Made by a program: the position numbers and the translations under genes. The notes beneath the pieces were generated by a model that had not been told where the DNA came from, ran no database searches, and saw nothing but the letters and a program-made list of their open reading frames with translations. From assembly GCA_003542955.1 (NCBI GenBank), contig DPJP01000064.1:4746-12169 (forward strand): a DNA stretch of 7,424 bases, written 5' to 3'. Numbering within the stretch: the stretch's first letter is position 1; every line of letters begins with the position of its first letter. Below, piece after piece: positions 1 to 6,191 of this stretch. Source of the stretch: Armatimonadota bacterium (GTDB lineage: Bacteria > Armatimonadota > Zipacnadia > Zipacnadales > UBA11051).

Positions 1-376
1 TAGAGACCATCAGCATGAGTGAATCGTGCTTGCCCGAGGCCACCCGCATCGCCTCGGTCCCGATCTCATCGGTGGCAGCGTGGGTGCGGATCCAGTACCG
101 ACCTGGCTCTGCCACTTGTACACTGAACACAAGGTCAGGCGCGCTGTCGGGTTCGCCCACGTTACTGGCTACTCCCGCCTTGAGCGAGACGCCCTGCTTG
201 CTCGCGAAGGTGTCCTGTTCGACCACTTCCGCGCGCTCCGCGCTGACCTGCGCACTCTCGGCTTCGAGCCTGATTGGATCGGGCGCGGCCTCGGCGTCCT
301 GCCCCCATCCCGCCAGTGCGGTCATCAGGATAAGGCATACGACCCCCACCATCAGTCTCTCGATCATCGTGATCAT
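1..376 (-). CDS. Secreted protein with carbohydrate-binding-like N-terminal domain (N-terminal 125 aa only)
   Basis: The frame is open from an ATG at 376 to the window edge, giving 125 codons with no stop; the C-terminal part lies outside. An AAGGAG Shine-Dalgarno sequence (complement of 380-385) sits 3 nt before the ATG. A second in-frame ATG at 367 would have a longer, 12-nt gap, so either start is possible. Residues 1-30 form a Sec signal peptide: a charged MITMIERL start, a hydrophobic core, then A-x-A sites near residues 21-31. The mature part opens with IRLEAESA, has a SKQGVSLKAG segment near residues 59-68, and continues with PDLVFSVQV and GRYWIRTHAATD near residues 79-101. This LEAE / GRYxLRxxAxTD pattern is typical of galactose-binding-like beta-sandwich modules at the N-terminus of secreted polysaccharide-active or heparinase II/III-type proteins. 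The identity of the downstream domain is unknown. The gene is divergent from the lyase-like gene at 1273. Family assignment is inferred; that the frame is coding is well supported. Confidence 0.82.
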   Translation of the reverse strand, partial: MITMIERLMVGVVCLILMTALAGWGQDAEAAPDPIRLEAESAQVSAERAEVVEQDTFASKQGVSLKAGVASNVGEPDSAPDLVFSVQVAEPGRYWIRTHAATDEIGTEAMRVASGKHDSLMLMVS

Positions 377-755
377 CGTCTCCTTCTTCTGGATGCCCAA
401 TTCCCCGCAGGACATTATCTGGCGACCGGACTGCCCCGTATCTACAACGGCAGGTTCCGCGCGTAAGTTCGCCCGTTCGGCGAGTTCCTCGATCGCGGGC
501 ACTCACATCACTCGACGAGAAGCACCTCGCGAAGCTGGCCGTGGCTGCGGACCGGCGCGAAGCCAAGGCAACGTCTGCCCATTTCGCCGCCACGCGCGGC
601 CCAACCTTGCAGTGACTGCTGTCAACGCGCGCCGACTTGGTGCCTCACAGCCGCAAACACGGAGGCTTGCGGGGATGTCTGAACGAGCTGTAGTCCATGT
701 GGTTGCGCGCCGTGCCCGCTTCGCCGCGGCCTCGTCAGCCGTCTGAGCGTGAGGA
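377..755. other. 379-nt region without a convincing gene
   Basis: Several frames stay open here only because the DNA is GC-rich; none has a start codon with a ribosome binding site and a protein-like composition. One stretch, 511-615 on the plus strand, reads as an Ala/Lys/Arg-rich, helix-like peptide (LDEKHLAKLAVAADRREAKA, then 14 more residues, then TGA). It has no upstream start codon, so it is either a gene remnant or chance. A weak inverted repeat, CCGCAA at 651-656 with TTGCGG at 667-672, was seen. The part nearest 377-430 is the promoter and leader of the divergent minus-strand gene. No tRNA-like structure was found. Confidence 0.5.
380..419 (-). promoter_or_regulatory. Candidate -10 box and ribosome binding site of the leftmost minus-strand gene
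   Basis: Read on the minus strand, GATAAT (complement of 414-419) matches the sigma-70 -10 consensus at five of six positions. The AAGGAG ribosome binding site follows at 385-380, just before the ATG at 376. Transcription would start about 30 nt before the start codon. No good -35 hexamer stands at 16-18 nt, so the promoter call is tentative; the ribosome binding site is much firmer. Confidence 0.4.
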
Positions 756-1001
756 GTGAGCCCAATCACGCGATATCTGATCGCACTGATACTGCTGTCC
801 GCCGTCACCGTCGCCGCCCAGAACACATCCTCTTATGATCTCGAGCAGTCAGAGGGGTTCGCTCACTATGAGGGACTGCATAGCGGCGACGCGGTCGCCG
901 AGAGCGCGGGCTACTGCTCCGTCCACGCCTTCACGCATGCGTTCCGGCGGGTCTTCGGCGTGCCTCCCGCGCAGTTCCGCGGCCTGCAGGGGCGGTACTG
1001 A
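756..1001 (+). pseudogene. Chimeric remnant: signal-peptide-like N-terminus joined to the C-terminal HTH of an AraC-family regulator
   Basis: An 81-codon frame from a GTG at 756 to TGA at 999-1001. Residues about 41-78, with AVAESAGYCSVHAFTHAF and RRVFGVPPAQFR, match the second helix-turn-helix of AraC/XylS regulators, whose pattern is roughly V-x-x-IA-x-x-x-GY-x-S-x-x-x-F-x-R-x-FR-x-x-FGV-x-P-x-x-[FY]-R. Intact family members run to about 250-300 residues with two such helix pairs; here the sensor domain and first HTH are absent in every frame upstream. Residues 1-22 (MSPITRYLIALILLSAVTVAAQ) instead look like a secretion signal ending in an A-x-A type site, which makes no sense on a DNA-binding domain. 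The join lies near 870-885. A GAGGAG sequence overlaps the GTG and is too close to serve it well. I read this as rearrangement debris. Less likely, it is a tiny expressed fusion, or the signal-like part is chance. Confidence 0.7.
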
Positions 1002-1030
1002 CGCCACGCCGTCTGCGAAACCAGGGACCG

Positions 1031-1127
1031 GGCCGGGGTCAGGTCTTCACAAATCACGTTTGCCGTAATGTGACAGGAAGGCCCTGAGAGTTGGGCAAAC
1101 CTGAGTTCTGAAGACCTGCCCCCGGCC
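1031..1127. repeat. 97-nt long inverted repeat (REP/MITE-like element)
   Basis: The left arm, 1031-1064, and the reverse complement of the right arm, 1094-1127, are both 34 nt and match at 30 positions; the outer 19 nt match at 18. The arms begin GGCCGGGGTCAGGTCTTCA and enclose a 29-nt loop. The GGGGTCAGGTCTT / AAGACCTG-CCCC termini recall the ends of small non-autonomous or REP-like elements mobilised by IS200-type (Y1) tyrosine transposases, but that resemblance is from memory. No target duplication is obvious and no transposase lies in the window. The element sits between the broken AraC fragment and the lyase-like gene. It could also fold in RNA as a long hairpin 145 nt ahead of that gene. 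It is not a standard intrinsic terminator: the stem is too long and no U-tract follows. Confidence 0.75.
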
Positions 1128-1190
1128 ATCGGATGCCGACAAGGGCTCTCGATGGCAGGGAAATGCTACTAGGACAGCGAACTGCTCCAC

Positions 1191-1221
1191 CTGACAGGCT
1201 CTGCGGGCAGCTCCCTATTCT
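1191..1221 (+). promoter_or_regulatory. Weak candidate promoter for the lyase-like gene
   Basis: CTGACA at 1191-1196 matches the -35 consensus TTGACA at five of six positions. TATTCT at 1216-1221 matches the -10 at four of six. The spacer of 19 nt is longer than the ideal 17. Transcription would begin near 1229, so the hairpin at 1231-1251 would form the very 5' end of the message. This rests on hexamer matching only. Confidence 0.25.
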
Positions 1222-1230
1222 CCACGCGAC

Positions 1231-1251
1231 CTCCGGCGCCCCACGCCGGAG
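1231..1251 (+). promoter_or_regulatory. Perfect 8-bp GC hairpin in the leader of the lyase-like gene
   Basis: CTCCGGCG (1231-1238) and CGCCGGAG (1244-1251) pair perfectly around a 5-nt CCCCA loop. The stem ends 11 nt before the GAGG ribosome binding site at 1263-1266. No T-run follows, so it does not look like an intrinsic terminator. It may stabilise the 5' end of the mRNA, or the palindrome may be a protein-binding site. Its function is inferred from position only. Confidence 0.5.
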
Positions 1252-1272
1252 CGCTTCCCTGCGAGGTGCGCC

Positions 1273-4200
1273 ATGCGCTCTGATATCATTCTCGCGACTG
1301 CTGTGCTGCTGCTTCTCGTCTGCCGAGCCGCCACCGCACAGCCGCAGGAGCGCGTCAGCCTGACGCCCACGCCTCCGCTGCAACTGCCGCTGGACGGCCC
1401 CGGCACGGTCATTGTCGCCCCGGAGACTGGCGACTACCAGGCCATCGCCACGCGGCTGGCAGAGGGCCTGGGGGCACTGACGAAGCGCACGCCGAGGATC
1501 GTCCCCGACACCGCCGACCCGGCCTCGCTGGGCCCCGGCCCGGTGCTGGTGCTGGGCAACCTGATGGACAGCCACCTCGCCCGCAATCTCTACCTGCATG
1601 CCTACGACTTCACCGATTACTCCTGGCCGAGCCCCGGCGGGCACGTCGTGCGCACCATCCGCGACCCGCTCGGCACCGGCGCGCATGTGCTGATGCTCGG
1701 CGGCAGCGACACGTTGGGCGTGAGCGCCGCGGTCGACGCGCTGCTGGCCTATGTGGGCGAGCACGGGTCGACGCTGGGCTATGTCAACATCGTCAAGCTC
1801 GGAGAGTGGGAGGCCGACATCGTCGCCTTTACCGAGCGCTACCTCGGCGATGACCCGAAGACGTGGACGCGCGTCGGCGGCGCGGGAAGCTGGAACTACC
1901 AGACGGAGATCGGCCGCGCCGGAGTCGGCTATCTGCGCACCGGTGATGAGCGCTACCTGCCCGTGTTCACGCGCGAGCTGCGCTCATTCTTCGACAACTA
2001 CGTGCTGAACCTGCGCACCGACGCCCCGCCCCAGAGCCACGGCTTTCTGCACATGATGCTGAAGGTCTGGGACCTGCTCCGCGATCACCCCTCGATCAGC
2101 GAGGAAGAGCGGTTGCGCTTTGATGAGGACTTCCTCTACGTCTACCACTCCGGCGAGGGCCCGCTCAGGATCAGGAACGAGAGCCAGAAGACCATCATCC
2201 GCGGCAACCACGGCACCCGCACCGGCATCGACGGCATCTACGGCGGGCGGTTCTTCCTCCGGCGCTTCGGCCGAAGCGACCCCGAGATCGCCGCACACGC
2301 ACAGGAGTGGCTGGCCGTCGCGGATGCCTACTTCTCGCTGTCGATGGGCTCTCAGAAGCCGATCGAGGATAACTGGGGCCACCAGTGGGCGGCGTCGCTG
2401 TTTGATACACTCCTGTATGCGATGATGGCGGACCGCACGGAGTACTTCACCTCGCCGGCGCTTCGCGGATGCGCGGACCGGGCACTGATCGCCTATGCGC
2501 GAGGCGGCCCCCCGCGCGCCTACATGTCCGCGCTGGCGGTCACCACCGGCGACACCGGCTACCTGAGCGGGTTCGAGGGCGGAGAGGCCTACGGGAAGCG
2601 CTGCGCGGGCATGAACGGAAACTGCAATGAGCTGCTGCGCGGCTTCTGCACCCCCGACCCGGTCCGCCCGCGGGCGAACCTGCTTGACGTGGCCGTCGCG
2701 CCGCTGGATCAGCTCTGGTATGACACCATCGACGCGGCCGGGATGAACCCGGGCGGCCTGTTCGCGGTGACCGTCCCGCGCGAGGAGGGCTTCGACAAGC
2801 TCTCGATCCGCGAGGGCTGGCGCACGGAGGACTTCTACCTGCTGCTCGACGGCATCTCCGGCGGCCTGCACGCCTACGAGGACGCCAACTGCATCCCGAT
2901 CATGCAGGAGCGCGGTGCGACGTGGACTATGCGCACCGGCCGCGATGGCGACGAGTCCGGCACCGTCAAGTCCAGCAACGGCGTTGCCGTCTCGCTCGAT
3001 GGCGCGGGGCCGGGGCGGCTGCACCGCTATGCGCGGCTCCTCTACAGGGGGCGCCACGCCGACCACACGGCCGTCGGCACTGCCCTCGAGGGAGTTGGCG
3101 ATGCCGACTGGGAGCGGCACATCATCCGCAAACAGCAGCAGTGGACGCTGGTGGTGGATCGAGTGAGTGCGCGGCGCGAGGGCGAGGCCCTCGCGGAGCG
3201 CCACTGGCATCTGCGCGGAGAGGTCACCGCCGTCGATGACGGCCTCAGGGCCGTGCAGCCCGTCGGCGCAGTTCGCCGCTATCTCCACCTGCAGAGCGCG
3301 GGTGTACTGCCCGAGGGCATGAGCGGGACAACCAACCGCGCCGAGAGCGTGCGGGCGCTCGTGGGGCCCGAGCGGCCGCTCGAGTTCGCGACGCTGCTGC
3401 ATGTGCCGCCGGACACTCCCCTGCCGCCGGGGGCAGCCCACTTCCGCGCACTGGACGCGGCCTGCACGGGTGAGCCGGCTCCCCCCGCCGGGATCGGCAG
3501 GCTCCCCGACCTCGGAATCGTCGTCCTCCGGGCCACACAGCCGGGCAACTGGATGCAGATGCCCTTCCACCTCGACATCGAGATATCGGGCGAGGTCACC
3601 GTGGACCTGCTGGGCTACTCCGACCGCGGCGCGGTGCGCATGCTGCTCGACGGCGAGCAGGTACTCGAGCGCTACGAGCATCGGGCGGCGACCACCGTCC
3701 CGCAGCGGGTGTCGCTGGGGAACCGGCAGCTGGCCGCCGGGGATCACATCCTGCGGCTCGAGGTCGTCGGCGACGTGCCCGCGGACGGCAAGTGCTACAT
3801 CGGCCTGAGCGGGCTGCTCATCACCCCTCCCGGCATACCGGCAGGGCCCGCGCCCGGCGAGCGCATCTTCACCCTCACCCGCACCGCCGCCGGGTGGCGC
3901 ATCGACGGCCCTGATGGCCCCGAGGTCGTCACCGTGGATGAGACCGGCGCCGCGGGTTCGCCGGGCTGGAGGGTCGGGAAACCCCGGCAGCTCCCACCGG
4001 CGGACTCGGTCCATGCGGAGGCGCTGCAATTCGACGGGCTGCTGCCACTTCGCCCGCAGGCGCCCGCCCTGCCGTCACCGTGGCGCAGTGTGACCTCCGG
4101 GGAGCCGGCCGTGACGGCCGTCGCCCGCGCGGCGGATGGACGCATCGCGGCCGGTGACAGGAGCGGCGCGGTGGCGCTGTTCGCCGCCGACGGCACTCGA

Positions 4201-5136
4201 CAGGCCTCCGCGCGGATGGAGAGCCCGGTGCTGGCGCTGCACTTTCTCGGTGATGATCTGCTCGTCGGCGAGGACCGCGGCGCCCTGACGTGGATAGGAC
4301 CCGATGGCACGACACGCCGGCAGGTGGTCATCCCCTACGAGCCGATGCCGTGGGACTACTGGAGCGAGTACCGCAGCCGCGTGCGGGAGATCACCTCGGC
4401 CGACCTTGACGGCGACGGGAAGCCCGAGATACTGCTCTCCAACTCCGACCGCCGCATCCACGCCTTCACCGCGGATGGTCAACAACTGTGGAAGGCTCCG
4501 GTCGAGTGGGGGATCTTCACTGCCATGACGCCGGGCACGTTCCGCGGCGCTTTCGGCCTGTTCGGCGGCACCTCGAAGCCCTCGATCCACGGCCGCTGCC
4601 TGATCTTCCCCGCCGACGGCGGCAAGCCCGGCAACCTGACCCGCCCCGACCTGGTCTCCTGGTCGGTACCCTCGCAGTTCCGCGACATGCGCCTGGCAGA
4701 CCTGACCGGTGACGGGGTGAATGAGATCATCACCGCCGTGGACACCAACTGCCGCCAGCTTGTGGCGTATCGCGAGGACGGTACGGTGCTGTGGGATGCC
4801 GACATGGCGGGCTCGGCGGAGGCGCTCGCGCTCGCCGGGAGTACGGTCTACTGCGGGGGCTCGGGCGGCTACGTGGCCGCCTTCGTCGGCCCGACGGGAG
4901 AGAGAGCCTGGGCCTGCTACGTCGGGGAGCCGGTGGTGCTGCTGGCATTGACGCCCGAGCAGCGCGTGGCGGCCGTCACACGCGGCGGGAGGGTCTTTGT
5001 CATCGACGCCGGGGGCCACCTGGAGGGCTGCGTGGAGCTTGACGGCGCCGTCACCGCCGTCATGCGCTCGGGCGATCACCGCCTCGGGGACGCGCTACTG
5101 CTCGGCACGCAAGACGGCCGCGTGATTGCGCAGTAG
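1273..5136 (+). CDS. Secreted heparinase II/III-like (polysaccharide lyase-type) protein with C-terminal FG-GAP beta-propeller
   Basis: 1287 residues. The ATG at 1273 is preceded by GAGG at 1263-1266 with 6 nt spacing. Residues 1-22 are a signal peptide ending ATA-QPQ; the LLVC cysteine does not make a good lipobox. Residues ~45-160 form an alpha/beta domain like the N-domain of GH67/GH20 enzymes (GPVLVLGNLMDS, HVLMLGGSDTLGVSAAVDAL). Residues ~185-495 look like an alpha/alpha toroid with RGNHGTRTG (N312, H313), reminiscent of the catalytic Asn-His of PL15/PL17-type lyases, and DNWGHQW (H370). Residues ~505-680 resemble the heparinase II/III beta-sandwich, with DKLSIREGW and GLHAYEDAN (H533, D537), comparable to the family's HxHxDxN site. 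Residues ~750-850 look like a sugar-binding beta-sandwich. Residues ~930-1287 form propeller-like blades with calcium loops DLDGDGKPEI (D1044-I1053) and DLTGDGVNEI (D1143-I1152). It probably cleaves or processes an acidic polysaccharide outside the cytoplasm; the substrate cannot be read from sequence. Confidence 0.85.
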   Translation: MRSDIILATAVLLLLVCRAATAQPQERVSLTPTPPLQLPLDGPGTVIVAPETGDYQAIATRLAEGLGALTKRTPRIVPDTADPASLGPGPVLVLGNLMDSHLARNLYLHAYDFTDYSWPSPGGHVVRTIRDPLGTGAHVLMLGGSDTLGVSAAVDALLAYVGEHGSTLGYVNIVKLGEWEADIVAFTERYLGDDPKTWTRVGGAGSWNYQTEIGRAGVGYLRTGDERYLPVFTRELRSFFDNYVLNLRTDAPPQSHGFLHMMLKVWDLLRDHPSISEEERLRFDEDFLYVYHSGEGPLRIRNESQKTIIRGNHGTRTGIDGIYGGRFFLRRFGRSDPEIAAHAQEWLAVADAYFSLSMGSQKPIEDNWGHQWAASLFDTLLYAMMADRTEYFTSPALRGCADRALIAYARGGPPRAYMSALAVTTGDTGYLSGFEGGEAYGKRCAGMNGNCNELLRGFCTPDPVRPRANLLDVAVAPLDQLWYDTIDAAGMNPGGLFAVTVPREEGFDKLSIREGWRTEDFYLLLDGISGGLHAYEDANCIPIMQERGATWTMRTGRDGDESGTVKSSNGVAVSLDGAGPGRLHRYARLLYRGRHADHTAVGTALEGVGDADWERHIIRKQQQWTLVVDRVSARREGEALAERHWHLRGEVTAVDDGLRAVQPVGAVRRYLHLQSAGVLPEGMSGTTNRAESVRALVGPERPLEFATLLHVPPDTPLPPGAAHFRALDAACTGEPAPPAGIGRLPDLGIVVLRATQPGNWMQMPFHLDIEISGEVTVDLLGYSDRGAVRMLLDGEQVLERYEHRAATTVPQRVSLGNRQLAAGDHILRLEVVGDVPADGKCYIGLSGLLITPPGIPAGPAPGERIFTLTRTAAGWRIDGPDGPEVVTVDETGAAGSPGWRVGKPRQLPPADSVHAEALQFDGLLPLRPQAPALPSPWRSVTSGEPAVTAVARAADGRIAAGDRSGAVALFAADGTRQASARMESPVLALHFLGDDLLVGEDRGALTWIGPDGTTRRQVVIPYEPMPWDYWSEYRSRVREITSADLDGDGKPEILLSNSDRRIHAFTADGQQLWKAPVEWGIFTAMTPGTFRGAFGLFGGTSKPSIHGRCLIFPADGGKPGNLTRPDLVSWSVPSQFRDMRLADLTGDGVNEIITAVDTNCRQLVAYREDGTVLWDADMAGSAEALALAGSTVYCGGSGGYVAAFVGPTGERAWACYVGEPVVLLALTPEQRVAAVTRGGRVFVIDAGGHLEGCVELDGAVTAVMRSGDHRLGDALLLGTQDGRVIAQ

Positions 5137-5154
5137 GGGGAGATCAGGGCGGCA

Positions 5155-6171
5155 TCAGAGCAGCAGCACCGCCGCCACCGTGCCCACCAGGAGAAGCGTT
5201 GCCACCGCCAGGCAACCAGAGGGCATCGCCCAGCTTCGGCCCAGGCTCAGGTTCGTGAAGCTGCGGGGGCGCCCGCTCGATGGCTCAGTCAGGCACACAA
5301 ACACATCACCCGTGGCGGCGACGATGTCCACCGATCCCTTGAAATCCAGCAGCCGCACGTCATCGTCATCAAGCGTCTGGTAGCGTATCTGCCACTTCTT
5401 CTGGTCTGTCGGCCCGCGCGATGTGCGACCGTCGTCGTCACGTGCGGTCTCCCAGATGACATAGCCGTCAACCGAGCATGCCCTGCCGATGGCGCAGCCG
5501 TAGCTGCTCGCGCAGTCGAGACACCACACATTCGCCGTAGCGGCATCAATCGGCACGACGACGAGGCCCTTGCAGCCCGGCCTCGGGCACACAATCTGCC
5601 CAAACTGCGCCACCCGCGGAGTGTCGGCCCGCCGCAGGCTTCCCATCGAGCGCAGGTCGGTGCCGCAGTAGCAGCATGGTCTGCTCGTGTCACGCACGAG
5701 CGCGCCACAGCCGGGGCAGCGCGCCTGCTCGGGCGTATCACGTTGAGTGTCCCAGGGGCGATCCAGCGCGAGAGCATCAAAGACGGGGACCGTCCGGGCT
5801 CCATCGGTGGCGCTCCAGTCGGCCCGGAGTCGGCCCTCGAGCAGGTACCACAGAAGCCACGCAGGCCCGTATGGTCCCCAGCGATGCCCCGAGGCATCAC
5901 GCACTACCCAGCCGAAGTCGCCGGCTGCCTGCGCCCCCGGAGACGCTACGCCGACGCCGAGCATGGCCTCCCGAATGGCCTCCCGCACCGCGGCGAAGCG
6001 TGCGCCGTCAGATGCGCGCCAGTCGGGGTGGAGTCGGCGGGTGATGACATAGCTCAGCAGCATCGAGGGCGAGTAGGGCCCCCAGACAGTGCCGTTGTGG
6101 TCGCGAACCGTCCACTCGCTCCGACCACGGCTCTGCGCGACAGGCTGGACCCGGTTACCGGTGTGTACCAT
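5155..6171 (-). CDS. Tail-anchored membrane protein with two GYF_2-like repeats and two zinc-ribbon motifs (paralogue 2 of 2)
   Basis: 338 residues. The ATG at 6171 follows GGGGGTGAG with a 4-nt gap, and the gene starts 20 nt after the stop of its upstream paralogue. Two repeats, residues ~20-66 and ~88-134, share the pattern W-x-V-R-D-x-x-G-x-x-WGPY-x-P-x-x-L, then RL-x-x-DW-x-A-x-DGAR. This is the signature of GYF_2-like domains, usually adaptor modules in bacterial membrane proteins. A CPGC/CCYC set (C152, C155, C166, C169) forms a zinc ribbon. A second set, CPRPGC and CLDC (C195, C200, C217, C220), is ribbon-like with a wider first knuckle. Residues ~258-315 (KKWQIRYQ, RLLDFKGSVDI, NLSLGRSW) make a small beta-rich module shared with the paralogue. 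Residues 319-338 are a C-terminal hydrophobic helix; with no signal peptide, the body should face the cytoplasm. No enzymatic motif is seen and the function is unknown. The gene converges on the lyase-like gene with an 18-nt gap. Confidence 0.87.
   Translation of the reverse strand: MVHTGNRVQPVAQSRGRSEWTVRDHNGTVWGPYSPSMLLSYVITRRLHPDWRASDGARFAAVREAIREAMLGVGVASPGAQAAGDFGWVVRDASGHRWGPYGPAWLLWYLLEGRLRADWSATDGARTVPVFDALALDRPWDTQRDTPEQARCPGCGALVRDTSRPCCYCGTDLRSMGSLRRADTPRVAQFGQIVCPRPGCKGLVVVPIDAATANVWCLDCASSYGCAIGRACSVDGYVIWETARDDDGRTSRGPTDQKKWQIRYQTLDDDDVRLLDFKGSVDIVAATGDVFVCLTEPSSGRPRSFTNLSLGRSWAMPSGCLAVATLLLVGTVAAVLLL
5161..5217 (-). repeat. Direct repeat, copy 1 (3' end of the 338-aa gene)
   Basis: Bases 5161-5217 and 6201-6257 differ at only 4 of 57 positions. 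They encode the membrane helix of the two paralogues (ATLLLVGTVAAVLLL in both) plus a few residues before it. The match covers third codon positions, whereas the adjoining stretch is clearly diverged. Confidence 0.85.
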
Positions 6172-6191
6172 TCATCTCACCCCCGACATCC

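Noticed and set aside
26..466. Plus-strand 146-codon frame
   Set aside because: It overlaps the well-supported minus-strand gene, lacks an SD, and its composition fits a reversed-strand reading of that gene.
511..615. Short helix-like peptide frame in the gene-free region
   Set aside because: There is no start codon upstream in frame and no family match; it is kept only as a note in the region entry.
15..746. Plus-strand 243-codon frame
   Set aside because: It is antisense to the signal-peptide gene at 1-376, has low-complexity Ser/Ala/Arg composition, and has no ribosome binding site at its ATG.
1031..1127. Reading the long inverted repeat as an intrinsic terminator
   Set aside because: The 34-bp arms and 29-nt loop are far too large, and no T-tract follows either arm.
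1984..4029. Minus-strand 681-codon frame antisense to the lyase-like gene
   Set aside because: The length comes from high GC at third positions of the sense gene; it has no domain pattern and is rich in Arg, Ala, Gly and Val runs.
4075..5079. Minus-strand 334-codon frame antisense to the propeller region
   Set aside because: It is a shadow of the sense frame, with no recognisable motif; the sense strand carries clear DxDGDGxxEI loops.
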